Shown here: in pieces, positions 38,255 through 61,932 of the stretch
Position numbering within the stretch: the first letter of the stretch is position 1
How the letters are laid out: every line of letters starts with the position of its first letter
Assembly: GCF_900496995.4 (NCBI RefSeq)
Contig: NC_044014.1
Span: 8,093,001-8,157,000 of the forward strand
From: Aquila chrysaetos chrysaetos
Taxonomy: Eukaryota; Chordata; Aves; Accipitriformes; Accipitridae
DNA length: 64,000 nt
Direction: 5' to 3'
Translations under genes and position numbers: made by a program
The notes under the pieces: generated by a model
Database searches by the model: none
What the model was told of the DNA's origin: nothing
What the model saw: only the letters and a program-made list of their open reading frames with translations

Positions 38255-40690
38255 TATTTACGTATTTAGCCTTTGAAGGAATGGACTAAAAGAATACTTT
38301 GCACTTAATTACAAACACACACCAAGTAAATTAAAACACTGGTATAATGTACGTGTCCTGCTTCTCCACACTTGTTTGCCTGTGTAAGAGTACAGCTGAT
38401 AATGGTTCTCCAGCTACAGCACCATCGTTTTGTCAAACTGGCTGGTTACAACTACATTTTGAGGTTTATATTGGAAATTTATTTTTAATAACTTATTTTT
38501 ATTTTTTCTAATTATGTAACCTTACCATTTCACATTAATGTGTGTGGTGTCCTTAATGTATTACTTGCCGTCCCCTGCCCCCCCTTCTTTTTTTTTTTTT
38601 TGAGCTAGTGTTTTCAACAGGAAACTGGCAGGATTTTCAAAATGTTTAGTTTCCATCGTATGATGAAAAAATGATAAGCTTGTTGCATGCCTAAGCTGAT
38701 GACTGACACAGAAGTCACTGAGGGACCAGGCTTTACAACGTTGATCACAGTTTTATTGTACATCTTCTAGGTAGTTGTGTATTTTTTTTTGCCAAACATA
38801 TCATGAAAGCAAACAAAAGTCTTTCATTTTGTCAGTTATTAGTATTTACTAAAGTTAATATTGCATATCATTTGTTTTCCATATTTTTAAGTACAGGAAC
38901 TTTTCATAGTTTGTAATTAACATGAAATACAGTAATGCTAAAAAAAGTCATCCTTAGAACTTTGGGCTATTGTGTCCTGATTGAATAATACTATATATCA
39001 AAGTACATGCCAGTATCCTGTAATAATTTTAATTGGGAATATTTTTGAGATGAGGCTGGTTGCCTTCCAGAACAAAGTTATATGTTTAAGTATTGTTGTA
39101 TTATCTGATAACCTGATAAAGGAAAATTGTTCTTCACAAGAGTTGGAGGTTTCATTGCATTCTATGAAAAAGCATGTAATGATGGTTTAAGTAATTTAAA
39201 AAAAACCCAATATTTTGCTGCAGACTTTATCATTTCAGAAAACTTAAGGTACAAAATACTTTACAAAATAGCTAAACATGTTCTCTCATCACTTTTGAGT
39301 AATCATATAGTGGTAAGTTGCATTCAGCTTCTCAGACAGAAGAGACAGTCTGAGCAGAATTATCACCGTTGTCCGAATAATGTCCTATAGTGTATATAAC
39401 ATGTTTTATTTGAGTCAAAATAAGTGAGTCCAGTAGAGATGAGCAAGAATTTCAGCCAGCAGCTTTTGAAAAGAACTATCTGGTCTTGTGCTACGTGTAA
39501 ACTGTGCATCTTAGCATCACCTGGCTAAGGCCATTCTTATTTATTTCCTGTAAACATGTCTTTGTTTCATCTTTTGTGTATAGAAATGCCGTATAAAATA
39601 TCATCTTTATTTTAGGTACTGTGTTAGGTACTGGTATCATTATCACTGGTATCACTGGTAGTAGAAAAAAAAAATGCCTTTGTGGAAATGGAGTTGAATC
39701 TAAGATGGTGAAATAACTGATTTAAATTTTCAGGCAGTCTGTAATGTACCTCTCCATTAAATTTGCTTCTCGGTTTATTCTGCGGTGGGCAAAATTAAGA
39801 AGCAATGGTTTTCACAGATGGAAGAGCATACTTGTACTTCTAAACAAAACGGTTACTTCCACTCATGCAACTACTTGCACTTCTTTGTGAGTTCTGGGCA
39901 GTTGATACTTATTTAGTTGATGTATGGAAAACACTATCCATGCTAAAATAGGCATGTGACACACCTGAAATTAAGCTTCAGCAAATAATCGCACAAAATT
40001 AGCTTCCCTTATTGACTAAAACTTATTTAACCTATACTTGCTTGAGATGCGTATTAAGACTTCCCCACTCCATTTTCTCAGTGGCTTACCATTGGTGGTG
40101 ATCTGCATTCAATCTCCATCAGTGTTTGCTCTTATGGACTACTATAGAGGTTTTCAAATATATCCAAGTACTTCATTTAAACCCTGGTACACATGAAGGA
40201 GCTGTGAAAACAATGCAAATACTGATTTCAAAAACACATTCGTGGTTTTAAATTGACTTGTGTGATACAGTGGGTAAGAAAAGCTGGATATAGTTTTCCT
40301 CGTATAGTATTGCTAATGATGATTGTAAGAGATAAATTAAACGTAGTGCAATATTTTTAAATATACCGAATGGGAAAAGGGCAAAATAGTTGTATTTTAG
40401 TGATAAGAAGGAAAACATAAATTCCTACCTGGCATTAATTAAAATAAACGGTGAGTCTTGAGGGGAAAATTGTAATACTACATTCCTGATGTAATCTTTG
40501 CTTCATGCTTGATTGTAAATAGCTGAAAATAAAGAATACCACAGAAAACAAGAATATCTTGACTTAATGATATCTGAATAGGTGGCAGCTGCACACATTT
40601 GCAGAAGATCTGCCTAATATGATTTTGTTGGCTATTATTTTATCATGAGAATAAGCTTTAATAAAATAGTTTTGCTAAATTATCAACTTC
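38255..40690 (+). other. PDZD8: PDZD8 3' UTR (end estimated)
   Basis: AT-rich sequence follows the stop codon without splice signals. The first AATAAA with a good downstream GT-rich element is at 40660-40665, which sets the estimated end near 40690. Other AATAAA hexamers at 40443 and 40528 could give shorter forms, and those at 40798 and about 41206 longer ones. The boundary is inferred from motifs only. Confidence 0.5.
40660..40665 (+). terminator. PDZD8: candidate PDZD8 polyadenylation signal
   Basis: The AATAAA hexamer is followed 25 to 45 bases later by the GT-rich stretch TTTGCATTGTGTTAATG, the usual layout of a cleavage and polyadenylation site. Competing hexamers nearby lack such a downstream element. 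Confidence 0.5.
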
Positions 40691-42609
40691 TTTGCATTGT
40701 GTTAATGTTTTTTAAACACTTGTATTGCAGTAGTTCATCATCTAAAGCCACTCCTTAAAGGAAAGATCTTTGGGAGAAAAACACACATTTTGCATTAAAT
40801 AAAACTGCTGATTGCTGGATTAATTGGGCTTTTATGCATTCTTTCTATCTGCATATGCATTTATTTTTATTTACACAGTTTAATAGTAAACAGAGATTTC
40901 TTTTGAAACGGTGATTCCAGTTGATTCTTTGTGTGGCTAGAGAATCTTATAAAAAGGTAAGGATATTTGTGGGTCTCTTATAAGACCTCCAGGCACTGCA
41001 GAAATTACATTGGTGATAGTGACTACCACCAGAGTTACATTAGGGGAAAAAATGGTCCGAGAAAAATTCTTCTGACTTGCCCTGTCCTTCAGAAAATGTT
41101 AAGGGATAATAACTAAACAAATCCTTACTGCTTACTAGCTCATTTTTATCTAATCAGTTTTTCCTTGTAATTCCCTATCCTTGGCATTTTTCCTTCAACT
41201 TTGAAATAAAACATGTATGGAAGTTTACAACTACAGGGGAGGACTAAGTAGTGGAAGCAGATGAACTAAGTGACTTTATCACACTTTAATTGACACAGAT
41301 CACAATACACAAAATATGAAAGAACCCAAATTATTCCAGGACAGAATGGGGGGGGTGGGGGGGGTGGTATATTTTCTGTGACTAAAGTTACTTCCTGACT
41401 GTCAGCAAACAAGGTTTGATTACTTACTCCTCCAAAAATACAAAATGCAGAACAACTCCTAAATATCTGTTTTTAGGGGAAAAGGTGGCATAGAGAGCCC
41501 AAACGTGGTTGTCTGTGTGCCTCTTAATTCTGTCTTTCTCTAACTTCTGGTGGACCAGGAGCGGAGCAAAAGCACAGGGGAGCCAGACTGAGCTGTGTGG
41601 GTCTGCTGAGCAAACCGTGGTAAGATGCTCGTCTGTGAGAAATGTGATCAATTAATCTGTCCTTGGGCCTCCTTCTCATACTCGTTCTGCATTGCAGATT
41701 AATGTGAGCTCTTCCTTAATTTTGATGTACTCGCAAGTACAAAACCAAGCCATGAAGTAAGCCATTCTATGCTTTTTTAAAAAAAAAAATATATGTAAGT
41801 TGCTATGTTTGCATTACTTTTATACTTGTGAATTTAAGCAGTACATTGGTTACTCTAGCTGGCAAATAAATGAAAATGTCCTGTGATAATTTAGAATTCT
41901 AACATTGGTATATTAGTTTCAAATTTAATTGGATTAACAATTTGATGTTGACCAAAAGACTTCAGTGAAGCTAAGTAAAATAACTTATTTGGGGGCAAAG
42001 TTTCAAGTATCCAAATGATGTACAACATTAAAATCTGAACTTAATGTAAATAATCATCAACCCACACAACTGTTACTTATTCAGTGACAGTGAAGTAGTC
42101 AACGTATTACAGTATCTTGGTTTATGCTGTATTAATGTCTCTCTCCAAACACCTCTCAGCTTTGAAGGAAGGATTTCCATCTGTTACATACTCAAAAGAA
42201 TGCAATTGAAAATATACCACTACAAAAATCTGTAAGTGGATTTTTCAAATCAACCATAGGACGTATTGCTTGGCCTTCCACGCCATTTAAGCCTCTTACG
42301 ATGTTTTCTCAGAATCCTCACCCTTGTTTAAAGAACATACAGGGGTGTCCCCTGGTACTGCACATTTTGGCCTTATCGATTTCCCAAAAGGTTAAATCTC
42401 AGACCCGCAGCCACGTGACAGAATGATTGTAGAAGCTATCACGGTTACTTAAACAAGTTGCATGTATTTGTAACCTGGAGTGAAAATGTTTGTCCTGAGT
42501 TACAAACGGACTAGAAATGAGGAGTGCTTTCCCACAACCTGAAATATTTGTCGGCTTTTTCCCCGTGCCCCTAGTATACAGTAAAACACAATGCAGAAGG
42601 CAAATAACG
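40691..42609. other. intergenic gap between two convergent genes
   Basis: About 1.9 kb between the estimated 3' ends of PDZD8 and SLC18A2. It holds a G-rich tract (two G8 runs, about 41349-41366), a slightly GC-richer patch at about 41560-41640, and an A/TA run near 41778. I see no gene or named repeat. Longer 3' UTR forms of either gene could extend into it. Confidence 0.6.
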
Positions 42610-44110
42610 AGGGGGATGATTCTTTTTTTATTATTTTTACTTTATTACAATAGATCATGTACTTCTTTCAGATAACTTTATTTTAATGTGGTCTGAATGT
42701 ATAATTATTGACAAAGCAATACTTGAAGTTCGATCCACTATATTTTTTTATATTTTCTGACCATAGTATATATGCTTTACAAAACTATATGTAAACATAG
42801 TATCTATGCTGCAGTACATAAAACATCTGCAATTACATGAAAGAAGGCACATAAAGATTTTAATTTTACAAATGAAAAGATACAACACGGTTGATAAGGA
42901 CATCGGGATTGTTTTAAAATGTTTTCTTTCAAAGTCTGATTTTTCTCAGTGCAGATAGGAACTGCCTAATACAGTCCTTTACCTGTATTAGACTCTGTCC
43001 CCAAATGTTAAGAGATATTGGCAACAAACTGGTCATTTTTTTCATTATTTTTAGCAAAGGTGATATTTTAGCTCATTTTTTAAAAATAAATGTATATCGA
43101 ACTTCTAGATGTGTATGCAAATGCATGTAAAAGTTTTTTTTGTTTGAACTGCTTAAGTTATCAGCTTAACTTTCAGTACATGCTAAGACTAAATACTGTG
43201 ATACTGCAGCTTTTCTTAACCAGTCATTTAAGATGCATCTAAAATAAAGTTATGTTAAAAATAAAAGGTTCAAAAGATAGAAATATAAAAAGTATCTTCA
43301 TGCCGTCCTTATTCCCTTTAAGGGAAAGGAACAGTGCACATTCATACCTACTTGTTTACCCAGTGTTGTGTGTTTCAGGAGCTTGATATTGCACAACTAG
43401 TTAACTAATTAAAACTTCATTAAATAGTACTGACTAACAGCAATACGCTCATCTGTTTAAAACACTGTTTTCCCCAACATTCCATGAGTGGTTCAAGGAG
43501 AGCTCATTTTTTTTAAATTGGCAAAGAAGTTGTGCCTTTTATTTTACTAATGTATGACCTAACGTTGATCAAAAAAGTGGTAGCAATGTCCACGCTCTGA
43601 ATTCCAGCCTTCAGCTCCTCTCAATGTACTTACAAGGGTACAGTTTGAAAGGAGGCAAATTGGATAGGTTTTCTTTGAGCTTTGCTTTTTTTTTTTTTTT
43701 CTTCCAATTAGGTAAGAAAGACCCAAGCTCTTGACAGTAACTCATAACTCCAAACAAAATATGAAATACTGTATGTCAATGAGTTGACTTTAAAAAACAA
43801 ATAGTTAAAATTCACATGTTTATACAGATTTGTACTACACATTTAATAAAAAATATAGTCTAATATTCAATAAAATTAAATACACAAAATAAAGATTAGC
43901 ACTATACAAATCCTCTATAAAAGCTTTTCCCCCCCTTATAAGGCAGTTAGCAGTCTGCTTTATAACCATGGGCGATGGATAATATACCTTTGGCTTTTTT
44001 GACCATTTCACTATTAAACGTACAGTACAACTAAAACCTATTTCTGGATGAGATGTTTCACATGAAACACTGCATTTTGTACACCAAAATATGTTATATG
44101 GCTTTTCATG
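42610..44110 (-). other. SLC18A2: SLC18A2 3' UTR (end estimated)
   Basis: About 1.5 kb of AT-rich sequence below the stop codon. On the - strand, AATAAA hexamers cluster at 42677-42682, 42641-42646 and 42627-42632. They are followed at about 42580-42602 by TTCTGCATTGTGTTTTACTG, a GT-rich downstream element. The end near 42610 is inferred from these motifs. Confidence 0.5.
42627..42646 (-). terminator. SLC18A2: candidate SLC18A2 polyadenylation signals
   Basis: Two AATAAA hexamers on the - strand (42641-42646 and 42627-42632) lie 25 to 65 bases before a GT-rich stretch. A third is at 42677-42682. The core GCATTGTGTT in that stretch also occurs downstream of the candidate PDZD8 signal. Confidence 0.5.
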
Positions 44111-44218
44111 TTATTCATCACTTTCATATTCTTCTTCATCACCTATGGGGTAGGACTGGATGTTGTTCTGGGTGTACATTTTTGTTTTCACGGGACAATT
44201 GTGATCCATGAGTATTGC
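44111..44218 (-). CDS. SLC18A2: SLC18A2 exon 16: cytosolic C-terminal tail and stop (residues 481-515)
   Basis: The last coding exon follows the acceptor TTTTCTTTTAG and ends in TAA (44113-44111). It encodes 35 residues beginning [19 protein letters not shown], the VMAT2 cytosolic tail. The Ile-Leu at its start belongs to the KEEKMAIL endocytosis signal known in VMAT2; the KEEKM part is in exon 15. The acidic end reads DEEEYESDE. Mammalian VMAT2 ends EDEESESD, so this protein is one residue longer. It has Tyr at 511, where mammals have one of two Ser residues reported as casein kinase 2 targets; Ser 513 is kept. Confidence 0.96.
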   Translation of the reverse strand, partial: AILMDHNCPVKTKMYTQNNIQSYPIGDEEEYESDE

Positions 44219-48770
<4,552 letters not shown>

Positions 48771-49231
48771 CTACAAAGGAAATTTCAGACAGTTAATTAA
48801 GTCACACTGCACATGCTAATGAGGTTAGGGTTTTTTTTTTTTTCCCCAAGATAAATTCTCAGAGTAGTTATGGCACACTTGGTACTTATGTGCAACTTAG
48901 AGTTTGATCCTTGTTCTGGGCTACTCTTTCAGACAACTGTGGCATTAAACCACTGACACACTATTACAAGCAAGAATAAACTGCTGAGTGACAGCTCAAA
49001 AAAAAAGGATGATCATCCTCCTCCTTTCAGAGCCAGTCTTCCTTCAAAATAATTAAAGCGTTGAAATTTGAAAGCACTCAAAACTCTGATCTAGAACCTA
49101 TTAACTACACATTGTTTAATAACGTATTTATGAAGCAGAAACTTCAGCAAAATTTCATGGGGAAAGCACATATCTGAAGATGAACACACAAACATTCAGG
49201 TGGTTTGAAAGATACACGAACTTCTACTTAC
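48771..49231 (-). other. SLC18A2: SLC18A2 intron 12
   Basis: A 461-bp intron with a GTAAG donor and a TTTGTAG acceptor. A T14 run at about 48831 lies close to the acceptor side. Nothing else is seen. Confidence 0.9.
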
Positions 49232-49283
49232 GCATAAAATACTTATTCCCACGATTAGCATCCCGAGTAAAGCACAAAGCCAC
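49232..49283 (-). CDS. SLC18A2: SLC18A2 exon 12: TM9 (residues 357-374)
   Basis: A 52-nt exon between TTTGATAG and GTAAG. One base completes Arg 357, then 17 codons read WLCALLGMLIVGISILC, a single hydrophobic membrane segment. It ends in phase 0 and joins exon 13 in frame. Confidence 0.96.
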
Positions 49284-49530
49284 CTATCAAAGAAGAAACG
49301 TCACTCAGAGATTGGTGATACTGAGATGTTAGAGCTGATCTTGAATATTTCAAAGTCATGTATGAAGTGCCGAGTTACACAACCGAAGCAGCAACGTGTT
49401 CAAAAAAAGCAATCTTGCTACTATAGAACAAACTTTAATAATTTCCATCATCAAAAAACTGCCCCAGGAAATACTGGAAATGGTACATGAACTGACTGGA
49501 AGATTATTAGTATTTTTAAATTAAGCATAC

Positions 49531-49609
49531 CTTCCCATTTTGTGTGCGAGTATCCCAAAAAGATTAGTCCCAATGAGATAAGAGATACTAGCTGGAATAA
49601 AAGCAACGC
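49531..49609 (-). CDS. SLC18A2: SLC18A2 exon 11: TM8 and the following loop (residues 331-357)
   Basis: A 79-nt exon between TTTTTCAG and GTATGC. It reads [18 protein letters not shown] and then ILAHKMGR. The counting gives Phe 334 and Tyr 341, residues reported around the ligand pocket in VMAT2 structures. The HKMGRW loop resembles the conserved cytosolic loop motif of the major facilitator superfamily. Flanking introns are 247 and 3476 bp. Confidence 0.96.
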
Positions 49610-53182
<3,573 letters not shown>

Positions 53183-56100
53183 TTATCAGGAGGAAAGAAC
53201 AGGAGGGGAAAAAAAGTAGTTATTATTTCTTTTGACTGTGAACAATAAGCCATGCAAAGAATGGATGCTTTTACAAAAAACATTGCGTTTTACAGTCCTA
53301 TTTGTCATGCAGCAAATGTTGATTAATGTTAAATAGAGTAGAATGTAAAAATCACTGAAGACTAACTTTCTATATATTTCTATTCTCCCAGAAATTCTAC
53401 AATAAAGGTTAAGCTATTTTCATAATGTGAAATTCTGCAGCGAGCTTGATGACATTTAGAAAGTTCATGAGGTCCGACTGTTGTACAAATGATTAGCTAC
53501 AACTACAATCTTTTGGTCTTTACCTAGTCTCCTGGGGCAAAACCAGAACCCTATTGTGTAAGAGGCACAGGTTCTGACCCTATGCCTCCGTCATCTGAGA
53601 ATGACTACAGTAAGATGTGGAGGTCTCGATCCTAAAAATACCATGAGACAACCACAGAGATGTCTATCCTCTACAAAAGCGAATTTTGTGTAGAGATCCT
53701 AGAGCGAGCAGCCAGTAAGTCCTTGCGGCACAGCATGGGTCTGGCTGAGCTTGCCCACCCCTATGAATTTCAAATGCTTCCAAATCTCTTTTGAATTTCT
53801 GGACCTTTAGTCACCCAGACGCAAAGGATAACAAGCAGTGGAAATGCTGATTCAGTCTTGCCCGCCGGCTCGGCTCTGCCCTATGCCACTGCCTGCAGAT
53901 CCAGGCTCCAGTGGGTTTGTGTCAAGTGCGTCTATCCTCAGAAGCGCACTTCAGCTTTAGTGCAGGGATTATTAAACCCCATGGTATTTCTTTGGATTCA
54001 AGATGCCTTTCCCACTTACTGAAAAGAACCCAAGGCAGTCAGAGCCTAATGCAGGGCAATAGGACACGTCCCCTCTGCTAATCCCTTGCAAAATGACTTT
54101 TAAGGGAGTTTGGAAGTCACTAGAAGTGACAGCCTCAAACTTGTGTTCCCACTTTTCTTCCTAATATTTACAATCTCTGAAATTTAGGAAAATATTCTAG
54201 GGTCTTACAGTCATTTACCATCCAAATTTTACTTTAAAAAAAAAAAAAAAAAAGCGCTTAATTTGTCTGAGGTCAGAGAAATTTTATTTCTCCTGGAACA
54301 AGTTCCTCATCATACTCTTCAAAACAAAATGAGCACTGATGCCATTCTTTGCTCAAACCTGTCAGAATATATTAGACTGTGTATTCACAATTCCTAAACT
54401 GAACTTCCAGGCTAGCTGGCTCACTCCCTTCCCAGGGCAAGGAGAAACAGTTCAGCACTGCTCTACCCTGCGGACGAAAGGTTAGATCTAAAGCTAACCT
54501 TTCCACTCTGCTGCAAGCTCCCACTAGTGTAGTGTCTGTAAGCAGCCTCAGTTAAACACCTCAGGGCTGCCCTCTTCCGAGCCAAAATCAGCCATGCTCG
54601 AACGGCTTCCTTGATGCTGGAAAAAATTTCAGGCCACAAAAAGTGCAGAGCCATTCTAACAGAGATGGCTTCAATAGCAAAGGTCTTACTCTACTCTTAA
54701 ACTTCACAAAGAAATGAGAAACAGGTGTGCATGCACACGTGTGTTGCATCTATTTCTCATTAGGTCAGGGAGCATCACCACAGCTTACCGAATTAGTCAG
54801 GTACGTGGTGACAAAGGTGCTTCAGATCTTGAGGATGTGCCCCAAAAGAAAAGTGAGAACTTGAGCTGATATTCTGCAAACTCAGGGTAAAGTCCAATAA
54901 AGACTGTGCTACCTTAGCAAAGCTTCCCCAAATGAAGATAAAATATTTTTTTCCTCTGTCTTGTATGGAGCTGACCACTCTTTAGAAGGCCATATCTCAA
55001 AGGCATAAATCCTACATTGTTTCTTCTTTAAATTAGATTAAACATCCTCTGCTGGCCAGAAGGTGTGAAATTGCAACCTTCCAGCTGGATCCCATCTCCG
55101 CAGCTGAGAACCCACTCAGCTTTTGGCAGAGTGCCATAGACATCACTGGTATTTTTCTGCGAAAAACCAGGTACCCAGCAAAAAGCTGTCACACACCTTC
55201 TCAGGAACCCACGTGCTCATGATGACATCTGTCTCAACTCTGGTTTTTGGACCTGATAATTTAAACTAACTTGTCCGTCAAGGCAGCTTTGTCACCCAGT
55301 AACGCCTAAAGTTTCTTTAATCGCTGTCAGTGAGGTCTGGCTGCGAGAATGACGTTGACTTCATTCACTTAGCTCTTACCAGCAGCGACAAAAACCATCA
55401 GTAACGTTTCTTTCGCCTGGGTCAGTGAGTACTGATGGCACTGACTTTGAAGCATCACCTCTGACACAATCCACATAGGAGGCAGAGCCTGTATTTGCTC
55501 ACATTTCCTTTCTCTTGCAGAGGTTTTCATGCGAGCTTGCCATATGGCCTGGTCCTGTCCCTCTGATGCCCACATCTTTGTGAGCTTCCCACCGTGACTG
55601 GCGAGTGCACGTTCAACAGGAATGGCCACAACGCATCCTGCAAAAGCTATTGCTGGCACCAAAGGCAACAGGCAGCAGGACTGGCCGTAGGGACTGCGAT
55701 ATATACAGCGAGTGAATGAGAGCACTGGCCTCCCGTCTGACGGTCACCGTTATTAACTCACAGGCAACGTGGGTTATCGAGGGAAAAAAGTCATACTCTC
55801 AGAAAGAAGAGAGACGAGCACCATGCTTGAGTTCAAGACACCTTGTGTTAAAGAGTAATATTGTGCTATCGATAAGCCAAATTGGTCAGAAAGTGCTTGT
55901 TCTTTGAGAATACAAACAATTATGACTCAAGCGTATGACGCACACTCAGGAGATTGAATCCGAGTTTATACCATGAAATTAGTGTACCTAAATCAAGAGT
56001 GCAAAGAACACTTAAGCTGCTAGTCCCTTTGCAGCATGCCTAAAATGTTCCTGGTTTTTAGTTGTGGTTAACAAGTCGGCCCACTAGAGATGCAGTCAAT

Positions 56101-56199
56101 TTTTTAATGAGGTAGTTAACCACCTTAAAAGCCATTCAAAACCTCTAATCTTCCCTGAGCCGTGCAAACCCAGTGGGACTTTTAACCTTCTCCTCATAT

Positions 56200-56350
56200 A
56201 ATCATTGTATCTGAACATCGTACGCAGTGTGGGACATTTACATTCACAGCATCCCCGTGAAGCAGGAGACTTTATCCCGGCTTAGATATGGAGAAATGCG
56301 GCATGATTGCCTCAAGGTGTCAGAGCATGGAGCTAACTCTGCCGTCCCGA
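56200..56350 (+). mobile_element. ancient MIR-like (amniote) SINE fragment
   Basis: The segment reads ATCATTGTATCTGAACATCG, then CAGCATCCCCGTGAAGCAGG, TTTATCCCGGCTTAGATATGG, AGAAATGCGGCATGATTGCC, and AAGGTGTCAGAGCATGGAGC. The order matches the conserved MIR core and 3' half (hundreds of bases long at most: CATCCCTGTGAGGTAGG, TTATCCCCATTTTACAGATG, GGAAACTGAGGCAC, CAAGGTCACACAGC). It is strongly diverged, as expected for an element older than the bird-mammal split. The match was made from memory. Confidence 0.55.
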
Positions 56351-58374
56351 CCAACCGCTTACCCAACCTTCCCCGTTAGTATCAGAATCAGAAGCTCCCA
56401 TCTTAGAAAACGGAGCAAGGAAAATACCAGACTCCTTGGGGTAAGGGAGAGCAAATGAAACTTCCCGACCCTTTTCACTGTAAAAGGAAACAACTTCCTG
56501 GCTGAAGCAATTAACATTTAAACAGTGTATTCCTGGTGCTTCAAGAAATCTGCTTTTGGACTGGTGTGCACTGGTAGGCCAGAAAAAAGGCTGAATTTCT
56601 AGTTGGTATTTGGCATTCAGCTCTGAAAAAACCAAATTTGGTCTGCAAGGGAAATTAAGCACAGGGAGAAGAGGCTGTGGTTAGGGAACATCAACATCAT
56701 CCGTACTGTCAAAGCGCGGGCAGTCTCTGTCCTGGGAGGCAGGGACCCTGGGTGCTGTACCTAACCCTGCCGGTAACCCACGGGAGGGACTTTCTCGGAT
56801 CCTCGGCACTGATGCTTGGTGGGAGCAGGACAGGTCGCCCAGAGCAGTTGGCAAGAGCAGGAGGGATCGGAACAGAGAGGGTCTTTATGTTTCTGCTCCT
56901 CTGTACATCCTTCCTTTCCCTTCTCTGGTCGTGCCCAGCTGCTCTGGATCGAAGATGGGGAGGGGAAACGGGAGGCACTGGCAGTACCTGCAGGCACGTG
57001 CAGGGAAGCAAGAGGCAAAAAGAGCCAGGGCAGTAAAGGTAAGGTCTCTCTGACACACGCTGTCCTGATTTCAGGCTACCCAGCCCTGAATCTTTTCGCT
57101 ATTTTGCTGCCCTGAGACTGTTTGTGCAGCCCTGCTTTACAGAGCCCCGAAACATCAGCTGAAACAGCTTCAGAGAAGAGAACAGCTGCAGGAATTGAAT
57201 GCCATGTGAATGTGCTAGAAAATGGGAACAAAGTCCATCCCCGCTCTTAGCGGACATAGGATGTAGTCAAAATAGTGGGATCCACGGTCTTTGGTACCTT
57301 TTCTCTTCCTTGGCTAAGACTAGTTTGGCATGAGCAGCTAAGTCTTAATCAAGCAAAGTACTCCTTGAAATCAGTCCCCGGTCACATTTTGTGGTTTAAA
57401 CCAAGTTCTGTCACACATTAGACCTTGGCAGGGTTTACATTATTCTCCAGAAATCTACTTTATATGCTAGGTGAACCTCACCTTGCAGCACCTGCTTTAA
57501 GCACTGTGAGACAAGGTACTGAGTTAGATGAATGATAGATCTGATCTCTTTTGACAGGTACTGTCTTCGCTACTCTTTTCCTTCAAATGCTTTCATTCTA
57601 TGAAAAAGTCTTTTAATGCTCTAAGAATATCTCAAGTAAAAGTGTTTGCATAACTTCAGTCACAGCTTGACCAAGTGTCTGGTCAAAGAGTTAGGGTAAT
57701 GGTCATTCCCTAAGACCACCAAGAAACAGCAAACCCCAAATATACCTGGAAGAATTGCTTTCTTGGACATACAGGTTAAGATTAAGAAACAAAACTGCAA
57801 AAATTATGATCTCTTTTCTGATATTTTATGAACATTAAAAATGGCCAGGCTTAATTACAGACTTCAGAATAAATATTCAACAAAATGCAACGCAAAAAGG
57901 CAAACTTCCCTTGAGACAGAAAGACTCATTAGACAAACGATACATGTAATACCAAACGCCATTCACCATTCAACCTAGACCTTTTATGAAATATAATCCA
58001 TGCTCTAGAGACCAAATTCACTCAGTTTTCAAACGGAAACAAAGTTCACTGTTATTCCCTATACCTGCCTGGGATATGCTGGCAATCCCTCCCTCCAAAA
58101 GCCTTGGCCCTATTCACGTGCCTCATAGAAAGTTTCATGGTCACATCTCATTGCCTTAACGAGCAACCACAAGTCATTAGTGTCCTCTCAGCTGGAAAGA
58201 CACCTACATTTCAAACTTTCTACCTATTATGTTTCTACTGGTATATTCATCCTGTGTTACCAACAAGTTCTTTGAGCTTTATGTAAATGAAACCAGCAAA
58301 TGACAGTATTTTTAAATCAGCTCAACCTGAGGCATTCCAGGATGCCAGGTATAACACCCATGGTTGGTTTAAAG

Positions 58375-58401
58375 GAGGGGGGGGTGGGTGGGGGTGGGGA
58401 A
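58375..58401 (+). repeat. G-rich tract next to an exon donor
   Basis: A run of G interrupted by single T bases (GGGGGGGG, GGG, GGGGG, GGGG). On the - strand it is C-rich and lies 13 to 39 bases downstream of the exon 9 donor at 58413. Four G runs make it a quadruplex candidate on the non-transcript strand. Confidence 0.8.
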
Positions 58402-58413
58402 AGGATCTTGTAC

Positions 58414-58474
58414 CTGCTGCAATAATGATATACGGGTCCTTCAAAAGTGTCAGTAACGGTGTCCCCTTCTGACT
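58414..58474 (-). CDS. SLC18A2: SLC18A2 exon 9: start of TM7 (residues 279-299)
   Basis: A 61-nt exon between TTTCATAG and GTACAAG. It encodes SQKGTPLLTLLKDPYIIIAA and the first base of Gly 299. The first half is the end of the large central cytosolic loop, and the YIIIAAG run enters TM7. The 75-bp intron to exon 8 is very short. Confidence 0.96.
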
Positions 58475-58549
58475 CTATGAAACAAAAGCTTGGGATTAGG
58501 AAAGGCAAAGTGTCATCCATTGCCTAGAGTGTTTTTCCTTAATACTTAC

Positions 58550-58593
58550 TTCTGCTTGTGCTCTGGATGGCTGCAGAACAAATAATTGAACAG
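58550..58593 (-). CDS. SLC18A2: SLC18A2 exon 8: end of TM6 and central loop (residues 264-278)
   Basis: A tiny 44-nt exon between TTTCGCAG and GTAAG. Two bases complete Ala 264, then 14 codons read VQLFVLQPSRAQAE. The LFVLQPSR motif closes TM6 in the VMAT family. It ends in phase 0, matching exon 9. Such a small exon is found only by its splice context and frame fit. Confidence 0.95.
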
Positions 58594-58701
58594 CTGCGAA
58601 AAGAAATCAATATTGTAACATTTCTTCGAGAAGGGGGTTAGATGGTAGTAATATGAAAGGGATGTACTACATGGCGATATTGACTCTTCATATTTACTGA
58701 C

Positions 58702-58791
58702 CTCCGTCTAACAGAGCTAGTGCTGCCAGCACCAGGAAAGGAGAACTCTTCCCCACAAACTCATACATGATGCTCCCGAAAGGTGGGCCCA
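58702..58791 (-). CDS. SLC18A2: SLC18A2 exon 7: TM5-TM6 (residues 234-264)
   Basis: A 90-nt exon between CTGGCAG and GTCAGT. It completes Val 234 and reads [18 protein letters not shown], then [11 protein letters not shown]. The VGPPFGS-YEF-GK segment is a highly conserved VMAT and VAChT signature at the luminal end of TM5. The 108-bp intron to exon 8 is short. Confidence 0.97.
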
Positions 58792-61932
<3,141 letters not shown>

